From a virus: a stretch of 64,000 nucleotides of DNA. Made by a program: the position numbers and the translations under genes. The notes under the pieces are model-generated. The model worked only from the letters and a program-made list of their open reading frames with translations. It was not told the origin of the DNA and searched no databases. The stretch spans positions 1 through 64,000 of the IMG/VR virus record IMGVR_UViG_3300023184_000082, one strand, 5' to 3'. Below, piece after piece: positions 29,886 to 39,656 of this stretch; positions within the stretch are counted from its first letter, which is position 1; each line of letters opens with the position of its first letter.

Positions 29886-30533
29886 ATGGTGGAAACCAGC
29901 AAAAACAGCGCCAACGGATATGGGCATTGGGCCATTCAAGTCAACGGAATGCCGCTTTATGTTTCGGGAGATTTCTCTTCCCTGCATCCTCATCATGCCC
30001 TTTCGCGTCAGAAAACAAACATCAAGGGCGCCAAGGCGACCAAAATGCACGGATTAGCCGCGCAACACGACATCAAGGATGTTATCATTATCAACGGAGA
30101 AGATGTTCCACACAACAATGTCGGGAAGCTTTCTCAGTTGATACGAAAGATACTGAAGAAAGAATCCCGAACCGTCAGGACATCATCAAGGAAACCCAAG
30201 GAATATGACATGTCATTCCCGAACACCACATTGACGGGAACGACGCATGAGTCATCCGGCGGAATCCTGTTTGTAGTTTCTGATGCAAATAATCATCCCG
30301 TAATGATCACAAAGAGACCTTCAAGCATCAAGGATATTGAGGGAGCATTGCTTACCGATGTGTCTGAGTATCTTGCCCATGAACAACATCGGGCTGCGTG
30401 GTTTGTGCATCATGACATGAGCAATGACATTCGACATGCTCCTGATCATATTCTCCCCGATCACTCTCCATTGGCTTGCTGGCCATGTCACAAAGGAAAA
30501 ATGATATGGCGTTATCCTTCTGCCATACGGTAG
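29886..30533 (+). CDS. Hypothetical protein, 215 aa
   Basis: The ATG directly abuts the stop codon of the second giant gene, which suggests translational coupling. The N-terminus (YGHWAIQVNGMPLYVSGDF) has beta-strand character. Residues 60-100 contain a strand-turn segment (KDVIIINGEDVPHNN) followed by a basic helix. The C-terminal half is rich in His (EQHRAAWFVHHDM) and ends in a CWPCHKG cluster, a possible metal site. I recognise no family. It sits between two giant polyvalent-type genes. Confidence 0.7.
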   Translation: MVETSKNSANGYGHWAIQVNGMPLYVSGDFSSLHPHHALSRQKTNIKGAKATKMHGLAAQHDIKDVIIINGEDVPHNNVGKLSQLIRKILKKESRTVRTSSRKPKEYDMSFPNTTLTGTTHESSGGILFVVSDANNHPVMITKRPSSIKDIEGALLTDVSEYLAHEQHRAAWFVHHDMSNDIRHAPDHILPDHSPLACWPCHKGKMIWRYPSAIR

Positions 30534-30547
30534 AGAGTTTGGAGTGA

Positions 30548-33500
30548 ATGATGCAGCAAGCACTGATGAAATCCGCAATAGAAATTCCGGATCAGTTCGA
30601 ACCACAGGAAGATCATGTTCCTGAGAGAGATCATGAAGGGTTGGCAAGAAGAGCGTGGATTCTGCAATCTGCCTTGTTCATGGGTATCCCTGTTGATGAC
30701 ATCCTTCCTCAACCACTAATTGATAGCATGGAACTCAATCGCATATCGCAAGAATTCCAGGTTGTCATGCGAGAACTGCTTGCAAGGGGACACCATCATG
30801 AAAGGGCAGTGGGAAATTTCATAAAAAAATTGAATGGCTACGCAAAACTTTATTGTTATTCGGGAAAGAAAGTGATCCGATCCGATGATATCCATACGAT
30901 GCTTCAAGTGTTCTCTCCATCGATGACCAGGGAACTCATGGCATCCATTGCCAATGCCACACGAAACATGTACCGACATACAAAACTTGAAATGGATCGA
31001 TTGAGCAGAGAAAAGAAGATATCCTTGCCGTATCGACATCCTTCGTTGCTCAAGGGACTTGACAATACCTATCCGCATGGACAAGGCTCATACGGACAAT
31101 CAAATGAATGGAGATACGGAAAACAATCCTCCGTTGAATTCACGAATGCGTCGGCAACGAGATCCGGAACGTCCGTGCATCCATTTCTTCTTGTCCCAAT
31201 GCATATCGATGCGCTTCCTTCGGGGTCAAAAATCCTGAGCTGTGAACTCGTGCATGAATCCATGCTTTTTTCAAGTGATGGTTCAATCAGGAAAAACGAT
31301 CACGTCAGCATGACTGATGCGTGGGCAAGGTACCTGAAGCCGTTCACGGGCAATGCCGAATTGTGGCAGCAATCATCATCAAAGAATGGCGAGCTAAACA
31401 AGCGACTGTTCATTCAGCATCCACGAAAGAAAATCACATGGTTTTTCGCATCAGTCACCGCTGGCAACTCTCCTCTTGACCAGGAGCAATCCACAAAGAT
31501 TGAGATATTCCTCGGGAAGACAAAGAAGATCGGAGAGATCACTTATGATTCTCGTCCCTCTGCCATCTTGAGGACGGCACAAGCACATCTCAACATTTTT
31601 CTGGCGCGATATATTGCTTCCGAGCTGGCTGCATATGGATTTGCGGCTGCCATGGGTCTTTCGGTGCCGCAATCATGTGAGGTTCCTCCAAATGGAAATC
31701 CGTGGCTCTCCTTCAGGATATCAGGACGGTTGTCATCAACACCGTCAATGGCAATGGGACAAGCGGCATTTCCCGAAAATTACATCATTTTTTCGCGCGA
31801 CAAGGAAGATGCATACACAACTGACATCTCAAGGTTTCTTCTTTGGGCAGAGTTTGACAAGGAAGTCCGGGTAATCCATGCCAATGACGGCGTATTGAGG
31901 ATCATGCATGATTCATTCAATTATCATGTGGATATCATGACGCTCCCCAAGGGGCGAGGCATGAAAGTCACGCTCTTCTCCGATTCCTTCAATTATATCG
32001 ATGAATTGCGCATACAGCCACAAAACAAGGACAGCATGGAATTCATCGGCAAGGTTGCACTTGCCCAAGCAATGGGAGTGCCGGATGGGCCTGATTACAG
32101 CGAAATAGAATGCCTTGTCAGTCATGTTCCCATGAATTTCTCATCAAGTGATGGAGTTCGATTGCGGCCTGCGTTTGAAATGGGAGACATTCTCCCCTCT
32201 GATGACTACGCGCCATTGGATAGCCTTCCGCAAAGTTCCATATCCTATCACATGAACGCAGCATCAACCGTCATATACAAAAACTCGAACATGAGCCGGA
32301 TACGTGGAGATCTCACTGGATCGCTGAAGCTCTTTGAATCCCAAACCATTGATCAAAGTCATTTCTCCGAATACGCATCATGGCGGGATGTGATTGCTTC
32401 TTGCCAGAAGCAATTCAATTCAAATTTCTTCCGTGCCAAGAAGAAGAAGGATCGTGAGGAGTTGTTCAGTCAATCGCATATCCAGTCCCTCCTCGCAAAC
32501 ATACACACCCAGTTGAGCGCACACGAGACAAATGAACTGCAAGTATCCATCATTACCGAAGTCAAGGAAAAGAGCGATAACACATTCTGCGCGGGTGATT
32601 TTTTCCCCTTGCTTCGTACCTCGCTGTTGAAATACGGACTCTCGTATGATGTCTATCTAATTGGAAGAATATCTCATAAATCATATTATGAATCCATGAT
32701 TGCCCAAGAAAAGACATTTTTCAATTCCCTGTTCTCATTCATGATTACATGCAAGAATGCATACGGGCAGGAAATATGCATTTACCAACCATCATATAGC
32801 GTACAACCGGGAAACTATCCAAGATACTCCTCAATCGGTGACATCCTCTGCGGATACTTGCCAGATTTCATGCTATGGATGTGCAGGGAAGGATTACGCA
32901 ACCACAAGAACGATCAGCTTTCTTCGGCGTATTTTGCACAAAGATCAGATGGATATTCTTCCCTCACCAAGGACAAGCGGGAAGATGAGACCTTGCCATT
33001 TTCTCCGGATGCCTCCATGATCGTGTTCCAGAAAGAGATGGTCAGGCGTTGGATTTCGTATCACTTCCCCTCAATCTCTCGCACGTCCTCGGGTTATCAC
33101 GGAAGCGATCTGTCCATTCTTGATCATTTGATTCTTTCCGTGCAAATGGTTGACGAGCCGCGAGGAACCGATGACTATTGCCCTTCTTCGGAGCTGGATG
33201 ACGAAGACATGGCAAGATTGCTTCGCATAACAATGCTCTTGCACGACATAGGAAAAAGCAGCGTCCTTGATGGAGGAATCGGGCCACATGCGATCAATCA
33301 CGAGCGCTATTCTTCAGCGCTTGCCGCCAAGTTGCTGCCTCAATTCTTCCTGAAACGCAGTGAGTGCGAGTCCATCGAGAAATGGATCTATCATCATTCG
33401 GCATTCGAATACGCCGTCGCTGGCAAGTATGGAAATCTGGAAGACGCTTCCGCTCATATAGCCAAGCTCTGCGGATCGGTGACTGATGCCGCGATGCTCT

Positions 33501-34498
33501 ATCACATCTATCGATGCGACCTTGACTCATCATCCCGCGAACCATACGACAAAACAAGCAAGGAAGAATCATTTTCTCCAGAAGAACTCCTGGAAAAGAT
33601 CGAATCGTATCTTGAGTCAAGTTCGTTCAGTCCAGTTACCCCGGAAAGGATACACTGCCAGAGATCATTCGATACTGTTTCAAAATTCTGGAACAACATG
33701 TCTGGTCTTTCCGCAAATGGCGAAAAGGCAATCAGGAACGATGACCTTGAGAATTACTTGGGAGTTTCCAAGTATTCCATTTCGCGACAAAAATTCTCGA
33801 TAGAATATCTTCTCAAGGCAGAATCGATGCTGCCCGAAATCATGAAGAATCCTGAACTTTCGTTTGCGCGTTCACTTGGCATGTCGTATGAAGGACCTAC
33901 GGGAAGTATTGTCCGTTGCTTTCAGTGGGTCAATGTTGATTCAATACAGAACATATTCCTTGAGGGACTCATGCCCTACGCATCAATTGACGGAAGAAGC
34001 ATCTATGCATCAGTCAATGAGGCAGCGCCGTTGCCTGTTCCTCTCTATAACGAAAATTTTGTGGCACTTCTGGTTTTTGACTATCACTGCGGCAAGATGA
34101 TCAAACGTCACAAGCTTGATGAGTTGGCCAAGGAATTCTCCCAGGCGAAGAAAGCGACCATGGGTAGCCCATTGTTCTCCTTGTCACTATGCGAAAATGA
34201 TCTTGTGGACAATGCCCGTATAGGATTGAAATTAGGATATTCGGCATCGCTTGATGTGCACAACGACAAGAAAATTCTTTGCTGCTTTGATCCGAGCAGG
34301 ACCGCATTGATCACTGCACTGATGGTTCCCATGTCAATTGCGCGGAAAGAGCTTTCTGCGGACTTCAAGGGAGCTCCCATGGAGTTTCTTGATCGTCAGC
34401 ACACAGGGAAATTCAAGAAAGTGTCCCTTCCTGATCTTGCGTATGAGGATTTGCGAGTCAGGAACAACAATCTCCAATGGATCAGTGATGTGCAATGA
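30548..34498 (+). CDS. 1316-aa protein with HD phosphohydrolase domain
   Basis: Two tandem ATGs follow GGAG; either may be used. The HD superfamily signature H...HD...D is complete: His860 (DHLILSV), His899-Asp900 (LLHDIGKS) and Asp991 (RCDLDS), with further metal-site His residues between (GPHAINHERY, YHHSAFEYA). HD enzymes are metal-dependent phosphohydrolases of nucleotides, cyclic nucleotides or phosphoproteins. Residues about 200-560 form an unrecognised globular region. Residues about 1117-1180 (CFQWVNVDSIQNIFLEGLMP, then SIYASVNEAAP) faintly recall the opening of ADP-ribosyltransferase/Tpt1-type folds; this is a weak guess. Its length and multidomain build match the two preceding giants. 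The stop overlaps the next start by 4 bp. Confidence 0.8.
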   Translation: MMQQALMKSAIEIPDQFEPQEDHVPERDHEGLARRAWILQSALFMGIPVDDILPQPLIDSMELNRISQEFQVVMRELLARGHHHERAVGNFIKKLNGYAKLYCYSGKKVIRSDDIHTMLQVFSPSMTRELMASIANATRNMYRHTKLEMDRLSREKKISLPYRHPSLLKGLDNTYPHGQGSYGQSNEWRYGKQSSVEFTNASATRSGTSVHPFLLVPMHIDALPSGSKILSCELVHESMLFSSDGSIRKNDHVSMTDAWARYLKPFTGNAELWQQSSSKNGELNKRLFIQHPRKKITWFFASVTAGNSPLDQEQSTKIEIFLGKTKKIGEITYDSRPSAILRTAQAHLNIFLARYIASELAAYGFAAAMGLSVPQSCEVPPNGNPWLSFRISGRLSSTPSMAMGQAAFPENYIIFSRDKEDAYTTDISRFLLWAEFDKEVRVIHANDGVLRIMHDSFNYHVDIMTLPKGRGMKVTLFSDSFNYIDELRIQPQNKDSMEFIGKVALAQAMGVPDGPDYSEIECLVSHVPMNFSSSDGVRLRPAFEMGDILPSDDYAPLDSLPQSSISYHMNAASTVIYKNSNMSRIRGDLTGSLKLFESQTIDQSHFSEYASWRDVIASCQKQFNSNFFRAKKKKDREELFSQSHIQSLLANIHTQLSAHETNELQVSIITEVKEKSDNTFCAGDFFPLLRTSLLKYGLSYDVYLIGRISHKSYYESMIAQEKTFFNSLFSFMITCKNAYGQEICIYQPSYSVQPGNYPRYSSIGDILCGYLPDFMLWMCREGLRNHKNDQLSSAYFAQRSDGYSSLTKDKREDETLPFSPDASMIVFQKEMVRRWISYHFPSISRTSSGYHGSDLSILDHLILSVQMVDEPRGTDDYCPSSELDDEDMARLLRITMLLHDIGKSSVLDGGIGPHAINHERYSSALAAKLLPQFFLKRSECESIEKWIYHHSAFEYAVAGKYGNLEDASAHIAKLCGSVTDAAMLYHIYRCDLDSSSREPYDKTSKEESFSPEELLEKIESYLESSSFSPVTPERIHCQRSFDTVSKFWNNMSGLSANGEKAIRNDDLENYLGVSKYSISRQKFSIEYLLKAESMLPEIMKNPELSFARSLGMSYEGPTGSIVRCFQWVNVDSIQNIFLEGLMPYASIDGRSIYASVNEAAPLPVPLYNENFVALLVFDYHCGKMIKRHKLDELAKEFSQAKKATMGSPLFSLSLCENDLVDNARIGLKLGYSASLDVHNDKKILCCFDPSRTALITALMVPMSIARKELSADFKGAPMEFLDRQHTGKFKKVSLPDLAYEDLRVRNNNLQWISDVQ

Positions 34499-35157
34499 AC
34501 AGGCAAGTGCAGCGGTATGAGGAAAATCACAAAAGCGGAGAAATGGAGCAATACATATCCATGATTCCCGCAAACATGATGTCAAGAAGTGCGGAGGTGC
34601 TTGAATACGCTGCAATCCTTGGCGTCGAACGTGTTGACATACCAAAGATGCCATCAGGAGAAGTGACAAAATGGTGGTATTTGATACAGATGAAAACGTG
34701 CAAGACCTGTGTATTTCTTTCACAGAAAATACCACAATTCCCGTATCGCGATTGCAGCAACCCAAAGGTATCGCCATTGTATTTTGATATTGTTTCTCGC
34801 AGCTTGTCCCTTTGTGATCTTTGGCAGGCAGGATTTGACGAAGAGCGGATCGATGATGAGATTGAATCCGGATACGCGGAGAACAAGTATGTCCTTGCGG
34901 CAATGATCAAGATGGGATTGACAGATACTCCCAAGGATATTGCTGTTCCAACCGTAGGCAGCGTGGAAATGCTGAAATTCAATCTGGAGCTTGCAAGTGC
35001 AGCGGATATTCATAATTCAATTGTCTTTTCGTATGTACAAGCAGCAACAATGATTCGATCCGGACATCCCGTTGACGAAGACTACTTGTCCCAGATATCC
35101 AAAAAGTCACTTCCCGTGGTTCAGGGAGATAAATTCAATACAAATTTGTTACTATGA
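34495..35157 (+). CDS. Hypothetical helical protein, 220 aa
   Basis: The start overlaps the stop of the HD gene by 4 bp, so it is translationally coupled. The protein is mainly helical, with a Cys-containing segment (KTCKTCVFLSQK, later RDCSNP) that might bind metal. A later stretch has repeats of the form AAMIKMGLTDTPKDIAVP, reminiscent of the P-x-D-hydrophobic repeats in the minus-strand protein at 2093-3181. No known domain is evident. It ends 16 bp before the next gene's start. Confidence 0.65.
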   Translation: MNRQVQRYEENHKSGEMEQYISMIPANMMSRSAEVLEYAAILGVERVDIPKMPSGEVTKWWYLIQMKTCKTCVFLSQKIPQFPYRDCSNPKVSPLYFDIVSRSLSLCDLWQAGFDEERIDDEIESGYAENKYVLAAMIKMGLTDTPKDIAVPTVGSVEMLKFNLELASAADIHNSIVFSYVQAATMIRSGHPVDEDYLSQISKKSLPVVQGDKFNTNLLL

Positions 35158-35173
35158 AAGCATGGAGCGTAAC

Positions 35174-38100
35174 ATGAAATCGACCACAAGAAAAAGTTTG
35201 CCTGCCGATCTTTGGAAATTTCAGGAATTGGCAAGTGATTCGCAATTGAATCAAGCGCCAAGAAACTCCGTTGGATTTGTTGTGAAAAAAATGGGCAAAA
35301 TGGTCACCAGTGCAGATCTGGAGACCCTTGCTGGTCCACGCGCAACTGCCGAGGGACTCAGGGCGGCTCTTGGATACACATCAGCGCGAGAACAAGTCGG
35401 AATGAGTGACAGCGCCCAATTGGCTGTGCTCCTGAATCGCATGAACAAGGCGCTCCGCAAAAGTCTTCCCTTTGAGGATCATCCGAATAATTCATTTCCC
35501 GTGCGCGATGAACGGTATCGCTCTCCCGATGGAACGATTAACGATCACCAAAGTGAGCATACTGCGCGAGCCGTCAGTGACTTGAGGGTCAAGGAAGGAG
35601 ATGAGGCCGCAGATGAATATCTGAATGACATCGCAGGGCAAAAAACAAATGACGCGCAGAAGAAGTATGAGAATGATGAGGTGCAGCCAGGAACAAAAGC
35701 TGCATCCGCCGAAGATGCTGATGATTGCGATCATCCCGGTGGAGATCTTGACAGTTATGTAAAGCCGTCGGCTCGTGCACGAGGATACAATCCGCGCACA
35801 AAGCAGATTGATCCTGATTTGGTTGGCATGGACGAAAGGGAATACACCGAAAGGTTTTTTGGCGACAAGATTGCCGACGCGATCCACGGACCCAAGGAAG
35901 GGGCAAAAGATCGTGGCGAGTATCGTGTAACACAGCGCGGAAAAATGAAGATTGGTGATTTTGAGAATTCGGCCGATGAAAATGGGGAGAAAACCGGAGG
36001 AGATGGAGAACTTTCCGATGAAGTGAAGCAAAATGGTATTTGGCCAGGTGGAGCAAGTTCAAGTCCGCCGCCACCCGAGGAATCCGGAAGGCCTCCCAGC
36101 AGGGCCGAGGAGCAGGAAGGCGGTCCTCCCGGGGGCATTGTTCCTTCCGAAAAAGACCCCACTCCCGACAAGCCGCTTTCTCCAGAATCTGCAGAACGTG
36201 ATCCGCTCGCCGAAGCCAGACACAGTCCGGACGGAACAAAGGTCAGTGATCCCGCAAAGTTCAAGGCATTTATCACAAACGCGAGGAAGTATCTGAGAAG
36301 CCAAGGGATTGGGACGAAAGTCATCAACAAGGCTGCAAGCATGGAAATTGCCCGAGGATTGCTTGCGGGAAAAAAGGGCGGTGGATTTGGTTCCAAAAGC
36401 ATGGGAATGATTCATGAGCAAGCACAAAAGGAAGCAGCAAACGCCGGTGTGCGGAACAGCAAGCATCAAAGTGGCGACCCATTGCAAGGCCTTTCTCCCA
36501 AAAAACTGACAAAGTACTACGCCATGGCCATCCGATCCATCTTTGGTGCGCATAAGGAAGGCATGAAATCATCCCGTTCTCGTGCAACAGTCATGAGTGC
36601 GCCATCCGAAACTGCTCCCTCGGAGCCACCGAAGGATGCCGGGACTGTTGCCAAGGAGGCGCAGCAGCTGCTTGACCCGTCCGGATCCGCTCCGGAAACA
36701 AAGGTGTCAGACGATAGGTTGGCAAATTCGGTCAAGCTGCTTGAAGACCTCCAGCCAGACATCGAGGACGGTATGTGGAGCGACGGAAGCAACACGGTGG
36801 ATCTCAATCCATTCCTGACTGCGGACGGCCAGTTGAAGCCGGGGTATTTTCTGAGGATGGGGTCAGATAATACCCCGACGATATACAAATCATTCAGGAA
36901 ATCAACTGCGGATGGACTGCCTATTGACAGGATAACCGCAGACCCGGAGAATGCTCCGGGGGGACATCGAAATTATTATCAAGGATCACATGAAGAAGGC
37001 AGGGGGCCGGGATTCCTCAGCCTGGATCAACCAGCATTCAAGCGAGACCAGAATCTCTCCAATGGCAGTTCTGTCATTGGAGATGCCGGATTGCAACGCG
37101 AACAACTAAACATCTTCAATGATCGCCCCGACGGCAAACTGATGCCAGGGATTCCCAATGATCTGTCAGCTCCCAAGGATGAGCCGTGGTTGACCGTCAA
37201 TCCCGAAACGGGAGACTGGGAAGGAAAGCTTACCCGATTCAAGTTGGGGGCGTTAAGTCTTCCTGTTCGCGGTGCGTATCATATTGCATCACAGGCCTTG
37301 CGAGGATTGACTGGAATCAATTCGGATAACGTCCTGAGTAATTTGGGAGACGCAGCAAAGCTTGCCTTTCATGGAGCCAGACAGATCAACTTGGATCCAG
37401 AAGCATGGGAACATGCCCAGCATAATGGAAGACTCGTGCAATTGAACGAGCAAAATCCGTTACCAAATCCTCATGGAGGCCCCATGCGCGGAATGTTTAA
37501 AAACAACATGTCTTTTGATGATTGGGAAAAGATTGCACAAGATAATTTCCAAAACCCCGATCATGAGTACGCAAAAGCAATGCACAGGCTCTTGGCAGGG
37601 CATCCTATCACCCAAGACGCCTACAAGGCATATATGGCAAACCAAAACGATGAAAGCGCACGAGACACTCTGAAAGAGGCGTACGAAACACTTCGCAAAG
37701 AATACTTGGCGAAAGAAGCAACTGAGCAGGTAACGGGAGTGCAGCAGGCAACAGCAGCTACATTGAATCAGTCTGTTCCGCCAACAGATCAAGCCCCGTC
37801 ATTGGGTAACGGAGTAGGAAGTGTTGCCAGACAATCCACTTCGCCTGTGGCAGCAGCATTGAGAGGTGCTCAGTTGAATCCGCAGGCGGGGCAAGAATTC
37901 GAGGACGCAATTCAGAGGGCTAAGGCAAGGGCCGCCGCTCCCAGGTCCACGCCGGAGGAGCGGCGGGAACAAAGAGATGCCAGGAAACTCGCACAGGCAG
38001 CGGATGTAGCGGTTGCTCCACAAAACGAGCCACCTCCTGATTCGATAGGAGGAGAACGGTTTGGACTCGTCATGGGCATACTTAACGCTCCCGGAAGCAA

Positions 38101-39016
38101 GGAGAGTTTCTGGAATCATCTTCCTGACGAGTTCAAGCAGCTTGATTTCAAAGATCAAGTGAAACAATTCCAGTATGTTCTTGAGAATGTTCACAGCATT
38201 GACAGGGTATTTCAAGACCGCGAGGCGGCGATTTATAATGCCTCAACACAAGGGGACAGCCACGAAGTCGGCCCTCGCCTCGTAGCAGCTCAGGAAGACT
38301 TTGCTAGAAACTTACAACGCGTACTACTTCGTGTACTTGGCCAAATACAGCTTGCGCCTAAACCAGCTGCAGCACCTTTGGAAGAACCTGTATCCCGTGA
38401 ACGTCGGATCGCTCCGTTGCCTCAGCGCGAACGACCTCGTGCTTCAAGGCCAGAGCAAACCTTTTCGCCTGTGGCAGCAGCATTGAGGGGTGCTCAGTTG
38501 AATCCGCAGGCGGGGCAAGAATTCGAGGACGCCATTCAGGCCGCTAAGGCAAGGGACGCCGCCGCTCCTGCGGGAGGCCAGCGAGTCGGGCAGACCGCTG
38601 CCCGTAACGCAGAGCTTCAACGTCTGGCGCAGGATCGGGAAGCACGAGGACGATCACGTTCGCAGACAGCAGTGCAAACGGAGGAACAGCCTGAAACCAG
38701 CATGGCTGCCCAAACGATTGAACGACCCGTCAGAGTTCGTGCGCAGCCTATCCAGCGCACGGAAGAGGAAATTGACGAAACACTGCGACAGATAGAGAGC
38801 ATGCTTCGAAGAAAGGATTCCGTCCAGCGTATTTCAAGGACACTCGGAATAAAATCAGATCTTCTGAATCGTGTCATCGCAGAAGCCGGTTGGTCCGGAT
38901 TGTTGCCAAAGCCTGCAAAACCCCGTCTTCGGGGAATTGACCGGTACAGAAGGTCTTACAATCAGGATGAAAGCCATTATGGCAGTCTTCTGAAATCAGT
39001 CTATAATTCATTATAA
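35174..39016 (+). CDS. 1280-aa low-complexity protein with internal repeat, probable virion protein
   Basis: The ATG at 35174 (MKSTTRKSLPADLW) has GGAG with a six-base spacer; longer starts overlap the upstream gene and have no site. Most of the protein is charged, Pro/Gly/Ala-rich and probably disordered (SSSPPPPEESGRPPSRAEE). A 30-residue segment starting SPVAAALRGAQLNPQAGQEF occurs at about 890 and again at about 1098. The C-terminal 60 residues include a possible helix-turn-helix (VQRISRTLGIKSDLLNRVI). No enzyme motif is visible. Position before the head genes suggests an internal head, ejected or portal-associated protein, but I cannot assign a family. Confidence 0.75.
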   Translation: MKSTTRKSLPADLWKFQELASDSQLNQAPRNSVGFVVKKMGKMVTSADLETLAGPRATAEGLRAALGYTSAREQVGMSDSAQLAVLLNRMNKALRKSLPFEDHPNNSFPVRDERYRSPDGTINDHQSEHTARAVSDLRVKEGDEAADEYLNDIAGQKTNDAQKKYENDEVQPGTKAASAEDADDCDHPGGDLDSYVKPSARARGYNPRTKQIDPDLVGMDEREYTERFFGDKIADAIHGPKEGAKDRGEYRVTQRGKMKIGDFENSADENGEKTGGDGELSDEVKQNGIWPGGASSSPPPPEESGRPPSRAEEQEGGPPGGIVPSEKDPTPDKPLSPESAERDPLAEARHSPDGTKVSDPAKFKAFITNARKYLRSQGIGTKVINKAASMEIARGLLAGKKGGGFGSKSMGMIHEQAQKEAANAGVRNSKHQSGDPLQGLSPKKLTKYYAMAIRSIFGAHKEGMKSSRSRATVMSAPSETAPSEPPKDAGTVAKEAQQLLDPSGSAPETKVSDDRLANSVKLLEDLQPDIEDGMWSDGSNTVDLNPFLTADGQLKPGYFLRMGSDNTPTIYKSFRKSTADGLPIDRITADPENAPGGHRNYYQGSHEEGRGPGFLSLDQPAFKRDQNLSNGSSVIGDAGLQREQLNIFNDRPDGKLMPGIPNDLSAPKDEPWLTVNPETGDWEGKLTRFKLGALSLPVRGAYHIASQALRGLTGINSDNVLSNLGDAAKLAFHGARQINLDPEAWEHAQHNGRLVQLNEQNPLPNPHGGPMRGMFKNNMSFDDWEKIAQDNFQNPDHEYAKAMHRLLAGHPITQDAYKAYMANQNDESARDTLKEAYETLRKEYLAKEATEQVTGVQQATAATLNQSVPPTDQAPSLGNGVGSVARQSTSPVAAALRGAQLNPQAGQEFEDAIQRAKARAAAPRSTPEERREQRDARKLAQAADVAVAPQNEPPPDSIGGERFGLVMGILNAPGSKESFWNHLPDEFKQLDFKDQVKQFQYVLENVHSIDRVFQDREAAIYNASTQGDSHEVGPRLVAAQEDFARNLQRVLLRVLGQIQLAPKPAAAPLEEPVSRERRIAPLPQRERPRASRPEQTFSPVAAALRGAQLNPQAGQEFEDAIQAAKARDAAAPAGGQRVGQTAARNAELQRLAQDREARGRSRSQTAVQTEEQPETSMAAQTIERPVRVRAQPIQRTEEEIDETLRQIESMLRRKDSVQRISRTLGIKSDLLNRVIAEAGWSGLLPKPAKPRLRGIDRYRRSYNQDESHYGSLLKSVYNSL
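37841..37931 (+). repeat. Internal direct repeat, copy 1 (about 90 bp)
   Basis: This segment and the one at 38465-38554 are nearly identical, differing at a handful of bases over about 90 bp. Both encode the same roughly 30-residue peptide beginning SPVAAALRGAQLNPQ. The near-identity at the DNA level suggests a recent duplication or ongoing recombination. Confidence 0.85.
38465..38554 (+). repeat. Internal direct repeat, copy 2 (about 90 bp)
   Basis: Second copy of the repeat at 37841-37931, in the same frame of the same gene, 624 bp downstream. The surrounding sequence is unrelated between copies, so only this short unit was duplicated. Confidence 0.85.
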
Positions 39017-39035
39017 TTCTGCAAGGAGAAAAAAC

Positions 39036-39656
39036 ATGTCAGTGCTTGAAGGACACATAAAGAGGTTGCGAATCAAGACAGGAGGTCCTGATAAACTAGC
39101 AGTGGATCGGGCAGCAACATCTGGAGGGCATCGATCAAAGAAATCCTATCAGGCCGTCATGGCGCCAAAGACTTCATCGCCAAGAACAAGCATTGAAGAA
39201 AGACAGCGAAGGCTTGAGAAGTCCGTACAGAAGCAGGACGCCAAGGGCATCGGGCGGATCATGGAGCATATTGCCGATGTGATTGGGTCATCCTTTGAGT
39301 CTCCCTTGATGATGCCAATGACTGGAGAGGGCAATCCTGATTGGGATGCTCCCGACAAGGACAGCTTTGTCATGATGCCGATCAACAACAAGAAGTCCAG
39401 TCTTCATGGACGATTTGTCATCTTGCAGAAGCTTCCAAATGGCATGTACAAGATTGCCGAGAAACCCACCAAGGAAAAGAAAAAGAAGAGCGATGATGAT
39501 GATGACGGTGACGTGAACAAGGCTGGCATCACAGGCGCACGAAAAGTCAGGAGCGACACGGGCGCCACGCATCATTGGTCACCAAAGGGTGCTTCCATCC
39601 GCGGAGCAAGATCTGCCGGTCGGTCACCAAAGGGATCCAAGAGTGGTGCGCTCTGA
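39036..39656 (+). CDS. Hypothetical basic protein, 206 aa
   Basis: The ATG follows AAGGAG. The N-terminus is basic (IKRLRIKTGGPDK, RSKKSYQAV). A central domain of about 100 residues with MMPMTGEGNPDW and LHGRFVILQKLPNGMYKI looks beta-rich. A KEKKKKSDDDDDGD charge block follows, then a Ser/Gly/Arg-rich tail. The charge pattern fits a nucleic-acid-binding or minor head protein. The stop overlaps the next start by one base. No family recognised. Confidence 0.7.
   Translation: MSVLEGHIKRLRIKTGGPDKLAVDRAATSGGHRSKKSYQAVMAPKTSSPRTSIEERQRRLEKSVQKQDAKGIGRIMEHIADVIGSSFESPLMMPMTGEGNPDWDAPDKDSFVMMPINNKKSSLHGRFVILQKLPNGMYKIAEKPTKEKKKKSDDDDDGDVNKAGITGARKVRSDTGATHHWSPKGASIRGARSAGRSPKGSKSGAL

Noticed and set aside
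35072-35173. Longer N-terminus of the 1280-aa protein starting at 35072
   Set aside because: It lies within the upstream gene, has no ribosome site, and the residues look out of character; GGAG supports 35174.
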